A DNA stretch of 64,000 nucleotides, from NCBI RefSeq assembly GCF_000153345.1, contig NZ_CH724128.1:1-64000 (forward strand), in the 5' to 3' direction. The notes beneath the pieces are model-generated. The model made no database searches and had not been told where the DNA came from. It saw only the letters and a list, made by a program, of their open reading frames with translations. Source of the stretch: Neptuniibacter caesariensis. GTDB lineage: Bacteria > Pseudomonadota > Gammaproteobacteria > Pseudomonadales > Balneatricaceae. Positions 36,860 to 46,805 of this stretch are shown piece by piece (position 1 is the first letter of the stretch; every line of letters begins with the position of its first letter). A program made the translations under genes and the position numbers.

Positions 36860-37543
36860 ATGGCACTCGAAAATGCGCCTGCCTGGCAGGCTGAGCTGGC
36901 GGACCAGTTCGAACAACCTTACATGCTTGAATTGAAAGAGTTTCTGCGTCAGGAAAAGGATCTGAAAAAGATTATCTATCCGCGCTCTGAAAGCTGGTTT
37001 CATGCCCTTGAAGCAACCCCTTTAGATCAGGTTAAAGTTGTCATCCTGGGTCAGGATCCTTATCACCAGCCGAATCAGGCCCATGGATTGTGCTTCTCTG
37101 TGCTTCCTGGCGTTAAGATTCCACCCTCCCTGGTCAATATCTATAAAGAGTTGAACTCGGATCTTGGTATCCAGCCAGTTACCCATGGTTATCTGGAGAG
37201 CTGGGCTAATCAAGGTGTGCTGCTGCTGAACAGTGTGCTGACTGTGGAGCAGAGTAATGCTGCATCCCATCAGGGAAAGGGTTGGGAGCAATTTACCGAT
37301 GAAGTGATCAGAGTTGTAAATGAGCGCTGCAGCAATGTGGTGTTTATGCTCTGGGGTAGCTACGCTCAGAAGAAGGGCGCGTGTATCGATCAGAGTCGGC
37401 ACCTTGTTCTTAAGGCGCCTCATCCGTCGCCTCTTTCAGCACATCGAGGATTTCTTGGTTGTCGCCATTTTAGTCAGGCTAATGCATACCTTGAGCAGAC
37501 CGGAAGAACGGCTATTCAGTGGCAGTTACCAGATCAGGTTTAG
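36860..37543 (+). CDS. ung: Uracil-DNA glycosylase (family 1)
   Basis: Removes uracil from DNA at the start of base-excision repair. 227 residues, close to E. coli Ung (229). The catalytic water-activating Asp is D66 in [17 protein letters not shown]; the leucine/His loop is [17 protein letters not shown] near the C-terminus. Its last 32 bp overlap the convergent diguanylate cyclase gene. Confidence 0.97.
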   Translation: MALENAPAWQAELADQFEQPYMLELKEFLRQEKDLKKIIYPRSESWFHALEATPLDQVKVVILGQDPYHQPNQAHGLCFSVLPGVKIPPSLVNIYKELNSDLGIQPVTHGYLESWANQGVLLLNSVLTVEQSNAASHQGKGWEQFTDEVIRVVNERCSNVVFMLWGSYAQKKGACIDQSRHLVLKAPHPSPLSAHRGFLGCRHFSQANAYLEQTGRTAIQWQLPDQV

Positions 37544-38777
37544 CATCGCTGGCCTCAAGAGGTAGTTCTGCCTGATCGATACTTTCTGGTTCATAGTAAC
37601 AGTGCTGACCGCGCCCGCGATTCTTGCTTTCGTACATGGCCTGGTCGGCACAATGTAGCAGCATTTCAAATTCAATCGCGTCCCTTGGGGCGAATGCGGT
37701 ACCCGCGCTACAGCGTATATGGATCTCGCTTGGTGCGCTGATAATCGGTTCTTCCAGACGTAGCTGGATGCGAGCGATTATATTATCCAGAGCTTCCTTC
37801 AGTGCATCTTCTGATTCTTCCTGAATTAATAATATAAATTCATCGCCGGCAAGCCTGGCAAGTACATCGCCATCTCTCAACTGGGTAGTGATCGCTTTGG
37901 TAAAGTTGCTGAGGACTTTATCACCCACATTATGGCCAAATTCATCGTTGATCGGCTTAAAGAAGTCCAGATCAATAAAGGTGAGTGAGAGCACACTGTG
38001 TTTGCGCTGTACCCGACTAAGCGCCTGATTAGTAATAGCTTCCAGCATTTTACGGTTAGGCAGGCCGGTTAATTGGTCTGTATGGGCGAGCTCTTTGAGT
38101 TGAGCGTTTTGTTCGGAGATGCGTTGATGGGCAACCGCAAGTTTGTTGATGTATTTAGAGCGGTTGCTGGTAAAGCGCCAAATTGCGTAACCCGTTATCA
38201 GGGTCATCGTGCATATGGCTAGCATAAGCATTAACAGCAGGGAGTTCTGTGCCTGGTGCTCTTCATGGATCTGCTGTTTCAAAGACATCTCTAATTCGGC
38301 GGTCGCACTCATGATGTTGAGGAATAACAGATCAAAACTCTGGTCAAGATCACTTCCTGAACCCGCATCGACTGCACTGGTGTATCGCTCCTCGATCACC
38401 TTATCAAATTGCTGGATCATATAGAGAATCTGGTTAACCTGAAGGCGCAGATCTGTTTCGAGTAAGGGGAGGAAAGTGCCTTGCTCGTTTTGGTCGCCAT
38501 CAAGAATAGCGATGGCATACCATTTGGCATTTTCTACATGATCTCTGACTACGTCGATAGATTCGTTGCTGTCCCCTGACATGACCTCCTCGAGCCACAG
38601 ATGAGCCAGAGCAACTTCAATTTTGATCTCCATGGATGCATCGACCCATGGGACATATTTCTGTAAGGCGTTTTGGGAAGTGGAGTGGATATATACCAGC
38701 AGCAGGAAGCTCAACGTGGCGGTGACACCCGTAAGCAAGAGGGGGATTTTAGGACTGCCAGGTGCCTGAATATTCAT
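37512..38777 (-). CDS. Membrane-bound GGDEF (diguanylate cyclase) protein
   Basis: 421 residues: helix 1 ([20 protein letters not shown]), a helical periplasmic region (four-helix-type sensor) to ~175, helix 2 ([20 protein letters not shown]), a short coiled coil and a GGDEF domain with [11 protein letters not shown] and [13 protein letters not shown]. The signature is AGDEF rather than GGDEF; such variants can be active. RDGD five residues upstream forms an intact I-site. Convergent with ung, sharing 32 bp at the 3' ends. Confidence 0.9.
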   Translation of the reverse strand: MNIQAPGSPKIPLLLTGVTATLSFLLLVYIHSTSQNALQKYVPWVDASMEIKIEVALAHLWLEEVMSGDSNESIDVVRDHVENAKWYAIAILDGDQNEQGTFLPLLETDLRLQVNQILYMIQQFDKVIEERYTSAVDAGSGSDLDQSFDLLFLNIMSATAELEMSLKQQIHEEHQAQNSLLLMLMLAICTMTLITGYAIWRFTSNRSKYINKLAVAHQRISEQNAQLKELAHTDQLTGLPNRKMLEAITNQALSRVQRKHSVLSLTFIDLDFFKPINDEFGHNVGDKVLSNFTKAITTQLRDGDVLARLAGDEFILLIQEESEDALKEALDNIIARIQLRLEEPIISAPSEIHIRCSAGTAFAPRDAIEFEMLLHCADQAMYESKNRGRGQHCYYEPESIDQAELPLEASDAKPDLVTATE

Positions 38778-38887
38778 CTACTTGCCTCTCCTTAGGCAAA
38801 TAAGACTAACGAATTAGCAGTGTCTCCCTATTTTCCCTTTAGGTCAACTACTGCTAATTATCTGCGCAAACTATTTGATTGTGAGCA

Positions 38888-39904
38888 CTATTTGGGCTCG
38901 AACAGCTTGGGATCAAGCTCATAAGGCAGGTCGGTTAGTTCAACCTCGCTGCCATTGAGCAATAGATCGCCTTTCTCGGCCAGTGTTTTTACGATGACGG
39001 CCAATGCTTTATAACGGCCTCCATTTATCGGTGCCGAAATGACCACTTGCCCTGCGTTAGGTTTGTCCGGGCTAGTGATTACATCGCCAGCCATTGGCTT
39101 TTTATCGCCTCCGACTTCGATAAGATACATTGGCTTCTTAAGCTGACCACGGTGTTGAAGGCGAGTCACAATTTCCTGACCGGTGTAGCAGCCTTTTTTA
39201 AAGCTAACTCCATCCAGTGCCTGGAAGTTTGTCATCTGTGGAATAAAGGCTTCTTGCGTCGCTTCGCGAAGATCCGGAATGCCTGCTTCAATTTCGCTTA
39301 AAACCCATGCATCGGTAGAGCCGATGGAAACCTCGTCAGGTAACTTGCTTAACAATTCGCATAGCTCTGCAGTTGCCATCCAGATCTCGAAGCGGTTGCC
39401 GGGTACACGTACGACCAAACCGTTACTGAGTGGCAGAATGCCGTTATCTTCACTAGGTGCTCTACCGAAAAACTGTTCGACGAGTGCTTCAGCACCTGGT
39501 CCGGTTATACCTAGCCCAGAGATTTCATCACTCACTTCGGATGCTTCAGCTTTGGAAAATACGATGTACTTTTTAAGGTTGTTCGCCGCTGAATCAAAGA
39601 TATCCTGACTCATGCGCAGCAAGACTTCCTCTTCGCCTGCTTTTAATAGACGAAACAAGCTCAGCATATGGCCCTTGATATTACAGTGTGCACCCAAAGC
39701 GCTGCCGCGACTGAATACTTCTGCAACATCACAGGTAAGCTGTCCCTGTAAGAATTTTTCGGTATCAGGGCCTTTGACTGATAAGACCCGTTGATGGATC
39801 AGAGGAATAACTTGCGTCTTGATTGAACTGTCGCTCAGGATGCTATTTTTTTCAGGGTTCAGCTCAAGGCCTTTGTCTTCTAACAGTTGGATCAGTTCGC
39901 TCAT
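38888..39904 (-). CDS. ygfZ: Folate-binding protein YgfZ (Fe-S cluster maintenance)
   Basis: Tetrahydrofolate-dependent factor needed for assembly or repair of some Fe-S enzymes such as MiaB. 338 residues related to GcvT. The family motif KGCYTGQE, with its essential Cys, is seen in FKKGCYTGQEIVTRLQHRG (about residues 237-255), and VKGPDTEKFLQGQLTCD near residue 45 is the N-terminal signature. Confidence 0.95.
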   Translation of the reverse strand: MSELIQLLEDKGLELNPEKNSILSDSSIKTQVIPLIHQRVLSVKGPDTEKFLQGQLTCDVAEVFSRGSALGAHCNIKGHMLSLFRLLKAGEEEVLLRMSQDIFDSAANNLKKYIVFSKAEASEVSDEISGLGITGPGAEALVEQFFGRAPSEDNGILPLSNGLVVRVPGNRFEIWMATAELCELLSKLPDEVSIGSTDAWVLSEIEAGIPDLREATQEAFIPQMTNFQALDGVSFKKGCYTGQEIVTRLQHRGQLKKPMYLIEVGGDKKPMAGDVITSPDKPNAGQVVISAPINGGRYKALAVIVKTLAEKGDLLLNGSEVELTDLPYELDPKLFEPK

Positions 39905-39982
39905 TATAATGGGTACCTAGTAACTAGCCGGCTGTCCAGTGTATGCGAAAACAATAACGAGGACAGCTGACAAAGTTTGTGG

Positions 39983-40876
39983 TTATTCTGTAGGAGCTTC
40001 TTCTTTAGGTTCAGACTTAGTGGCGATAAGCTCGCCTAACTTAACTGGACTTGCTGCCTGTAGTGACTCCGTCCAATCGATTTTATCCTTTCCGAAAAGC
40101 AGGATAACTGTGGAGCCTAGTTTGAAGCGTCCCATCTCTGCGCCTTTCTCAAGATGAATTGGCTCAGGGTTCATATTATTAAATGGGGTGTGGATTGGCT
40201 TTTTCAAGCGTGGTGCTTCCTGTCCACCCCAAACCGTTTCGATACCTGCTACGATCATTGCGCCTACCAGGATCATCGCCATGGGCCCATGCTCGGTATC
40301 AAAATAAGCAACCAGGCGCTCATTACGAGCAAACAGCTGGTCAACGCCTTCTGCGGTTGTTTGGTTTACCGAGAATAGATCGCCTGGTACGTAGGTCGTA
40401 TGGGTTAAGGTCCCTGCTACTGGCATATGTACGCGGTGATAGTCGCGGGGAGACAGGTATATGGTTGCAAACTCACCATTGATAAATTGCTCCGCACGTT
40501 CCTGATCGCCACCCAGAAGGGTTGTCAGGCCATAACCTCGCCCTTTAGCCTGAAAGATACGTCCATGGTCAATAGACCCCAGTTGGCTGAAGGCGCCATC
40601 TGCAGGGCTGACGATGCCGCCCGAAGTTGCATCAATTTCTCGGGCACCCTCTTTAAGCTCTCGGGTAAAAAATGCATTGAAGCTTGGGTAGTTGGTAGGT
40701 ATCTCTTCCCGGGCTTCAGACATGTTGATCTGATAGTTTTTGGCAAACCACTTGATGAAACTGTTTTTGACCCAGGGAGTCTGGCAGTCTGCAATCTTTC
40801 CAACGAATCGGGATAACAGGTGTTGCGGTACGATATGTTGGAACGCGATGAAAATACTATCTTTAAAACCTTTCAT
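39983..40876 (-). CDS. psd: Phosphatidylserine decarboxylase proenzyme
   Basis: Makes phosphatidylethanolamine; membrane-associated pyruvoyl enzyme. 297 residues from ATG 40876, which overlaps the sseA stop by one base (TAATG). The self-cleavage motif LGST is at residues 253-256, with Ser255 becoming the pyruvoyl group. Asp93 (SPADG) and the His pair in DYHRVHMPV complete the catalytic triad of the self-cleaving protease. An upstream extension to 40912 would overlap sseA and is not needed. Confidence 0.96.
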   Translation of the reverse strand: MKGFKDSIFIAFQHIVPQHLLSRFVGKIADCQTPWVKNSFIKWFAKNYQINMSEAREEIPTNYPSFNAFFTRELKEGAREIDATSGGIVSPADGAFSQLGSIDHGRIFQAKGRGYGLTTLLGGDQERAEQFINGEFATIYLSPRDYHRVHMPVAGTLTHTTYVPGDLFSVNQTTAEGVDQLFARNERLVAYFDTEHGPMAMILVGAMIVAGIETVWGGQEAPRLKKPIHTPFNNMNPEPIHLEKGAEMGRFKLGSTVILLFGKDKIDWTESLQAASPVKLGELIATKSEPKEEAPTE

Positions 40877-41688
40877 TATTTCTCCACAGGTGTGTGCGGT
40901 AAATTGCCCCATTCAAACCAGGAGCCGTCGTAACAGCGTATGTCATTAAACCCTAAATGGCGCGCGACCAGATATGTCAGGCCTGAGCGGCGATGAGTCT
41001 GACAATGTGTTACGACTGTTTTATTCGGAGTGATTCCCTGATTAGCCAGTTGTTCTAGTATCTCTGCATCGGGTTTAAGGCGCAGATCGTCTTCGCTGAT
41101 AAGACAGTCGGTCCATTCCAGGAGGTTAGCCCCGGGGATATGCCCGCCTTTCTGAGCATTAATGACTTTATCGCCGAGATATTCCGGTTCGCTGCGTGCA
41201 TCCCATATACTCAGAGACGAATCCTCAATGTGGTTGAGGATAAAATCTACATCTGCGATTAGATCGCGATTGATTTTCGGCCGGAATTGACTGGCATTGA
41301 CACTATTAGCGCTTTGTTCCAGCTCGAATCCCTGCTTTTTCCATGCGTCCAGCTGACCGTTAAGCACAGAGCATTTTTCATGATCGGCAATGTTCAGTGT
41401 CCACATCAGGCGTCCAGCCCAGGGGCCCTTCTGGTCATCATAAGCGACAACCTGTTTATCACTGTCCAGACCAATATCCTGGCAAAGTTGCACAATTTGC
41501 TGATCAGATGGGCATTTGTTAGGGATAGGGCCTTCGCCCATTAGTAATCGCGCCGAAGGCAGATGTATCGCTCCAGGGATATGTCCCGCAGCATAGTTTT
41601 CCGGGCTGGAGAGGTCGATGATGATCAAATTACTGTCAGCTAAATGCTTGCTGAGATCGGTCGCCTCAACCAATAAAGGTAAGCTCAT
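40876..41688 (-). CDS. sseA: Tandem-rhodanese sulfurtransferase
   Basis: 270 residues, two rhodanese domains. The first is catalytically dead (no Cys in its loop); the second has LSIWDARSEPEYLG and the active loop THCQTHRRSG with the catalytic Cys at about residue 230. The loop differs from CGSGVT (mercaptopyruvate) and CRKGVT (thiosulfate), so the donor is uncertain. Translationally linked to psd by a one-base overlap, an arrangement seen in pseudomonads. Confidence 0.85.
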   Translation of the reverse strand: MSLPLLVEATDLSKHLADSNLIIIDLSSPENYAAGHIPGAIHLPSARLLMGEGPIPNKCPSDQQIVQLCQDIGLDSDKQVVAYDDQKGPWAGRLMWTLNIADHEKCSVLNGQLDAWKKQGFELEQSANSVNASQFRPKINRDLIADVDFILNHIEDSSLSIWDARSEPEYLGDKVINAQKGGHIPGANLLEWTDCLISEDDLRLKPDAEILEQLANQGITPNKTVVTHCQTHRRSGLTYLVARHLGFNDIRCYDGSWFEWGNLPHTPVEK

Positions 41689-41763
41689 CGAAATTCTCCG
41701 TGAAGTATGGGGAGAGAGATAATACTGGGTTCCTGTCGGCCTGAAAAGCTTATGCTAATGCGC

Positions 41764-43395
41764 CTACTTTTTTACCAGTAGTTTTTTTAGTGACAGGGTT
41801 GCTGCTGAGCAGATATAGCGGAACCGTTCGTGATGGAAATCGCTTATTTCCGGGCCTTCATCTCCATAGTCAGCATGGATAATCGCAATGGGCGTTTTGC
41901 CATAGAACAGTGACATTAGCAGGAAGCCATTTTCAGGGCACCAATTGTGGTATGCATCAGGGAGCATGTGGCGCATCTGTTCGATATTATCCGGTTTTAT
42001 CAGAATGCAGCCCGGTTTATCTCTAAGCTTTTTAAATAAGCTTGGAATCTCAAGGTCGTACTGGAAAGAGGTTAAAGGGTGATCGTCATTGAATCCTACG
42101 GAAAAAGCGGTTTTGAGTGAATGGCTTTTATTATTCACTAAGAACATTGAAACCCGCTCAAAACCCAGGCCGCGGTTAATCCCCTGGATAAGTCCCTGAA
42201 GAACATGCTTTGGTTGCGTGTATAAGTCGTAGCCCTTTAAGAAACGTTCTGATATCTGATCATAGATGTTTTGATCCTGATACTCTGGTTTAGGTTCGAG
42301 AATAACAGGGCTGATATCTTCGTTGTCTTCAGGTTCTGGCTGAGGGATCTCAACTTTGGGCTTCTCAACAGCGGGCATAGATTTTGCGAGCAGTTGATGC
42401 TCTTTTTCAGATAAACGGTAGTTGATCGTTTTATCTGAAGGGATCATTAGCATCTCGGCGGCTGGAGCAAGGGTGCCGGCTACGTGGTACTGACGTGCCG
42501 ATTTTGCACAGTTTTCATGCAGCATAGAGATGGTTTGCGCGATCTCACCTTTAAGGAAATCGTTGATAATATCGATGATCTTCATCGATTTTGTTTCACG
42601 CCAGCCAAGGTTGGCAGTCAAAGCGATCCAATTGGCCAGTTTTACCGGAAAGAACTTTTCCTGAACCAGATGATTAATCTCTCTGAGATCTTCATCGGTC
42701 AGGCGTGGATCGCCTAAGGCTCGCTGGTGCAGTTGAGCCAGGGTTTTCTTGTTCGGCGAGGTCTCATGCTCAAGGCTGATGCAAGCGAGTTCGGAAGCAT
42801 TCCAGTCCTCAATCAGTCCACGAGATATTTCCTGAATGGTACAGCCAAGAATATCAGTTTCAGCCAGCACTACATCAGTACGGTCTTCCCGAATCTTTAC
42901 CTGGATCTGACTCATATGAAGTGCTGCATGCTGCCATAGAATCCAGTGGCCTACGCCATAAAACATTGTCGCAAGGTAAGTTTCTTCGATAAAAGGTGCG
43001 CGACGTTTTTGTAACCAGTCCTGTGCCTGGGTTGCCGCATGATGGCTGACCGCTATATAGCGGAAGTACATCTTTTGCGAAACGCTGGATGGATTCAGTT
43101 TGAGTGCTTTGGTCTCTTTTAGAACGGCTTCAATGTGGTCCAGGCCTAGTGAGCTGATAGCATGGTCAATGCTGGTAACCTTTGAATCCACTTTGGTATG
43201 TAGCTCAGAGGCTTTACGCACCATGTGTAAACAGAGGACAGGGTCGGATTTAATCGTTTTGTTGAGAGCCTGGAGAGGAATATTAGGATCACGGAGCTGC
43301 TTTTGCAGGCGACGCAGGACGCTATTTCTAACCGGCAAAGGCTTATCTTTGAGATATTCAACCCAAGCCTCAACTCCATACGGCGATTCTGACAT
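41764..43395 (-). CDS. HDOD-domain signalling protein with C-terminal GAF-like domain
   Basis: 543 residues. The N-terminal ~290 residues are an HDOD domain (RLQKQLRDPNIPLQALNKTI, SDPVLCLHMVRKA, VTSIDHAISSLGLDHIEAVL). A Pro/Glu-rich linker (VEIPQPEPEDNEDISP) leads to a C-terminal region (~375-543, IQGINRGLGFERVSMFLVNN, PIAIIHADYG) that looks like a GAF domain. Such proteins are regulatory scaffolds in motility and c-di-GMP pathways; no partner can be named from context. It follows rsgA at 44 bp on the same strand. Confidence 0.85.
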   Translation of the reverse strand: MSESPYGVEAWVEYLKDKPLPVRNSVLRRLQKQLRDPNIPLQALNKTIKSDPVLCLHMVRKASELHTKVDSKVTSIDHAISSLGLDHIEAVLKETKALKLNPSSVSQKMYFRYIAVSHHAATQAQDWLQKRRAPFIEETYLATMFYGVGHWILWQHAALHMSQIQVKIREDRTDVVLAETDILGCTIQEISRGLIEDWNASELACISLEHETSPNKKTLAQLHQRALGDPRLTDEDLREINHLVQEKFFPVKLANWIALTANLGWRETKSMKIIDIINDFLKGEIAQTISMLHENCAKSARQYHVAGTLAPAAEMLMIPSDKTINYRLSEKEHQLLAKSMPAVEKPKVEIPQPEPEDNEDISPVILEPKPEYQDQNIYDQISERFLKGYDLYTQPKHVLQGLIQGINRGLGFERVSMFLVNNKSHSLKTAFSVGFNDDHPLTSFQYDLEIPSLFKKLRDKPGCILIKPDNIEQMRHMLPDAYHNWCPENGFLLMSLFYGKTPIAIIHADYGDEGPEISDFHHERFRYICSAATLSLKKLLVKK

Positions 43396-43439
43396 CTGCG
43401 CTCCGATCTCTCTAACTTCTTGTTTACTATGGACCAGTA

Positions 43440-44468
43440 TTAGCTATTTTGCTCTTCAATGGAACAGAGAATGTGTTTGTAACTGTTCCAGCGTTGTTCG
43501 CTGATTGTGCCATCTTCCACTGCGTTTTTCAGTGCGCAGCCCGGTTCTTTTTCATGTTTACAGTCGCGGAAACGGCATAACCCTGCCAGCGGTTTTAATT
43601 CGGTGAAGCCGTTGATCACTTCGTCTGGCTCAATGTGCCACAGACCAAACTCCCTGATCCCAGGGGAATCGATTAGATCGCCACCGTCAGGGAAATGGAA
43701 TAAACGCGCTGTCGTTGTAGTATGTCGGCCTTTTTTGGTCTGAGTTGAGAGTTCTCCCACTTTTAAATCAACACCCGGTAGCAGGGTATTAATAAGGGAT
43801 GACTTTCCTACCCCAGATTGGCCGACAAAAACGCTGATTCGCTGATTCAGATGCTCTTTCAGAGGTTTGAGGCCCTCTTCGGAAGCGCTGGAGGCTGAAA
43901 GAACCTGATAGCCAATATCACGGTAGCGCTGCAGCATCTGCTCTATACCTGCTCGATTGGCATCGTTTAATAGATCAGTCTTGTTCAGTAGAACAATGGG
44001 CTCGATACCACTGAGCTCGGCTGCTACCAGATAACGATCAATAAGGTTCGCATAAGGGGTGGGTTCAACCGCAACAGTGATAACAATAAAGTCGATGTTA
44101 GCGGCAACAGGCTTCATATCACCATAGGGGTTCGGGCGCAGGAGCTCACTTTTCCGCTCCAGCTTGGCAACCACGACGCCGCTTTCTTTACCTTCGCGCC
44201 ATATAACGCGATCCCCAGTCACGAGCTGTCCAAGGTTTGTTCGCATATGACAGCGGACTATTTCGCCTTGTTTGCTCCCTTCGGTAGCTTCAACGTCTAC
44301 CGTGCGTCCGAAGTGGGAGATGATCAGGCCATGTTGTTCAGGGCCAAGGTCGCTGCTATCGAGTTGATCATCGATCGCTTTATCTTTTTTGGAGGCACGT
44401 GCCGCACGCTCTTCCTGGATTTTTTGGATACGCCAGTTTTGACGGCGGGTCAGTTTACGTTTTGCCAT
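43440..44468 (-). CDS. rsgA: Ribosome small-subunit GTPase RsgA (YjeQ)
   Basis: Late 30S assembly GTPase. 342 residues: OB-fold, then a circularly permuted GTPase with G4 LLNKTDLL before G1 GQSGVGKSSLIN and G3 DSPGIREFGL, then the zinc-binding tail CRFRDCKHEKEPGC. Divergent from orn, as in E. coli. Confidence 0.97.
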   Translation of the reverse strand: MAKRKLTRRQNWRIQKIQEERAARASKKDKAIDDQLDSSDLGPEQHGLIISHFGRTVDVEATEGSKQGEIVRCHMRTNLGQLVTGDRVIWREGKESGVVVAKLERKSELLRPNPYGDMKPVAANIDFIVITVAVEPTPYANLIDRYLVAAELSGIEPIVLLNKTDLLNDANRAGIEQMLQRYRDIGYQVLSASSASEEGLKPLKEHLNQRISVFVGQSGVGKSSLINTLLPGVDLKVGELSTQTKKGRHTTTTARLFHFPDGGDLIDSPGIREFGLWHIEPDEVINGFTELKPLAGLCRFRDCKHEKEPGCALKNAVEDGTISEQRWNSYKHILCSIEEQNS

Positions 44469-44619
44469 AGTTTTTTAGCGTTAACGGAGGGTTACGCTAA
44501 TAATCCTTGTGAATATCGAAGCAAGTTCTTAGAAGGTAATGTATTCTAAGGGAAAGTAAAGAAACCTGCGAATCAGAGTTAAAGCTACGCGGGTCTATTA
44601 AGTGTGGTTGGAGGCTGAA

Positions 44620-45162
44620 GTGGATAAAAATAATCTTATCTGGATCGATCTGGAGATGACTGGTCTGGAGCCAGCGACCGATGTAATTATTGAGATTGCA
44701 ACGATTGTCACCGATTCTGATCTGAATGTTCTGGCTGAAGGTCCGACGCTGGCGATTCACCAGTCAGATGAGATTATGGATAACATGGATGAGTGGTGCA
44801 CGAATCAGCATGGCAAGTCGGGGCTGACACAGCGTGTAAAAGAGAGCACTGTGACAGAAGCGGAAGCAGAGCAAGCAACCATCGAGTTTCTAAAACAGTA
44901 TGTGGAAGCGGGTGTGTCTCCAATGTGCGGTAATAGTATTGGCCAGGATCGTCGTTTTCTGGATAAATATATGCCAGAGCTTGAGGCGTTCTTCCACTAC
45001 CGAAACCTGGATGTTAGCTCGCTGAAGGAACTGGCTAAGCGCTGGAAGCCTGAAGTTGCAGCGGGTGTCGTGAAAAAAGGTTCGCATCTGGCGCTGGATG
45101 ATATCCGCGATTCAATTGAAGAGCTTAAGCATTACCGCGAGCATTTTATTAAGCTCGACTGA
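44620..45162 (+). CDS. orn: Oligoribonuclease
   Basis: 3'-5' exonuclease that degrades di- to pentaribonucleotides, including pGpG from c-di-GMP turnover, which fits the many GGDEF/EAL genes here. DEDD residues begin with D10 and E12 ([11 protein letters not shown]), then [16 protein letters not shown] and [14 protein letters not shown] 44620 is chosen because GGAGG lies 5 bases upstream and the 180 residues match the family length (E. coli 181). Confidence 0.96.
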   Translation: MDKNNLIWIDLEMTGLEPATDVIIEIATIVTDSDLNVLAEGPTLAIHQSDEIMDNMDEWCTNQHGKSGLTQRVKESTVTEAEAEQATIEFLKQYVEAGVSPMCGNSIGQDRRFLDKYMPELEAFFHYRNLDVSSLKELAKRWKPEVAAGVVKKGSHLALDDIRDSIEELKHYREHFIKLD

Positions 45163-45182
45163 TAGTCGATAGCGTATAAAAA

Positions 45183-45222
45183 GAAAACGGGTCAGTGGTT
45201 TAACTACTGACCCGTTTTTTTA
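45183..45222. terminator. Bidirectional terminator between orn and the AMP-ligase gene
   Basis: Stem ACGGGTCAGT (45187-45196) / ACTGACCCGT (45206-45215), flanked by A-run on the left and T-run on the right, so it can stop transcription both ways. Confidence 0.9.
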
Positions 45223-45233
45223 TGCAGGTTTGA

Positions 45234-46805
45234 TTAGCTGTCTGCAAGTTCGCGCTTTAGCTCATCTTTATTGACACGATTCTTGTCGCTTTGAACCAGT
45301 GGCAGGAAGCGTTTGTATACGATCTTGCTTGGAATCATATAAGACGCCAGGTGCTTTTTAAGCTCGAAGAGAATCTCTTCTTCACTCAGTTCACTGGTTG
45401 CCGAATAAACCATCACGATCTCTTCTTCGATTAGCTCATTTTCCAGCCCAAAGACTGCGCAACGATCGATAGAAGGAATATTTTTCGCGACAACGGATTC
45501 GACCTCATAAGGTGAGACACGGAAGCCGCGGGTTTTGATCATATCGTCGTGACGGGATACGAAGTAGAGATAACCCTCTTCATCTTTATAAACATAGTCA
45601 CCGGTGGCAACGACGATTTCATCGGTCAGCTGTCCTTCCAGATTGATCACATCCTTAAGAATCTGAATCGATTTGAAACGTTCGGCATTCTCTTTAGGTG
45701 CATTCCAGAAGCCGCGGTAGATATAGCCACCACGGTGAATCAGTTCGCCCACTTCACGGGGTGCACACTCTTTGCCTTCTTCGTTGATAACGTAGAGTTC
45801 AACATCAGGGATCGCTTTACCGATCGAGTCCGGACGAATCTGAACCTGTGACGGGTCCAGATAGGTCGAACGGAATGCTTCGGTCAGGCCGTGCATAGAA
45901 TAGAATTCTGCGTTACGGAAGGTTTTCTTGCAGTCGCTGATCATTTTCGCCGTTACGTTTCCACCTGAAGAGGTAATGATTCGCAGATCCTCGAAAAGCT
46001 CAGGGCTTGGGATGCGGCTGATCTCGTCATCGAACATCTCAGAGATGTTGACCGGCATCAGCGGCAGTACCGTTACTTTGTCATTCATTAGATGATTGAA
46101 AAAGTCTTCCGGAAGAATGAAACGGTGGAGCGCTAATGTTGCATGCTTATAGAGCGAGCAAAAGATCTGGTTCAGGCCGTAATCCAGATTAAAGATCAGC
46201 AGGCCGGAGATTACGTCGTCTTCCTGCAAATCAAGGTACTGAGAGACTACGCGGGCAGAGTCGATCAGGTTGCGGTGTGAGATCACAATCCCTTTCGGAG
46301 TGCCTGTCAGACCAAATGAATATGTGATAACTGCGTTATTATGGCCGCTGATGTCACATTCGTATGGCTTGTTGTAGTACTTATAGATCTCTTCGAAGGA
46401 AGGTACATCTTTGCTGGTTGTCTCATAAGAGATAACGTGGCCTTCGAAGTTGATCTCTTCAATGCTTTCCAGCTTCAGGCGATCGGTGATGATGCACTGG
46501 ATGCCACAGTCATTGATGATGTATTCAACCTGCTCCGGTTTCAGCAGACGAGTGAGTGGCACAAGGATGTAATCCGTTGACAGGATCGCCAGAATAGCGA
46601 TGACCTGTTCAATGCCTTTGTTCGAATAGATACCTATGCGTGCATCTTTGGGTAGGTCCAGCTCGCGCAGATAGAAAGCGACCTGGTTTACACGCTTGAA
46701 TAGCTCATCATAGGTGATGGATTTACCTTCATGGGTAACCGCAATCTTGTTACCGTGAGTCTCAACCGCATTTTCTAAAAGGGTACGAATACAGTTAATC
46801 GACAT
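45234..46805 (-). CDS. Stand-alone AMP-forming ligase (adenylation-domain family)
   Basis: 523 residues of the ANL superfamily, last gene of the glutamate-mutase operon (11-bp overlap with the GlmL-like gene). Core motifs: A3 TYSFGLTGTPKG (161-172), A5 MHGLTEAF (304-311), A7 TGD (401-403), A8 SRHDDMIKTRGFRVSPYEVE (418-437), A10 with likely catalytic K508. It ends after the C-terminal subdomain: there is no carrier-protein or condensation domain. The FNLDYG segment (205-210) puts an Asp where amino-acid-activating domains keep the Asp that binds the alpha-amino group, so an amino acid substrate, perhaps 3-methylaspartate or glutamate, is plausible. A CoA ligase role is the alternative. Confidence 0.8.
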   Translation of the reverse strand: MSINCIRTLLENAVETHGNKIAVTHEGKSITYDELFKRVNQVAFYLRELDLPKDARIGIYSNKGIEQVIAILAILSTDYILVPLTRLLKPEQVEYIINDCGIQCIITDRLKLESIEEINFEGHVISYETTSKDVPSFEEIYKYYNKPYECDISGHNNAVITYSFGLTGTPKGIVISHRNLIDSARVVSQYLDLQEDDVISGLLIFNLDYGLNQIFCSLYKHATLALHRFILPEDFFNHLMNDKVTVLPLMPVNISEMFDDEISRIPSPELFEDLRIITSSGGNVTAKMISDCKKTFRNAEFYSMHGLTEAFRSTYLDPSQVQIRPDSIGKAIPDVELYVINEEGKECAPREVGELIHRGGYIYRGFWNAPKENAERFKSIQILKDVINLEGQLTDEIVVATGDYVYKDEEGYLYFVSRHDDMIKTRGFRVSPYEVESVVAKNIPSIDRCAVFGLENELIEEEIVMVYSATSELSEEEILFELKKHLASYMIPSKIVYKRFLPLVQSDKNRVNKDELKRELADS

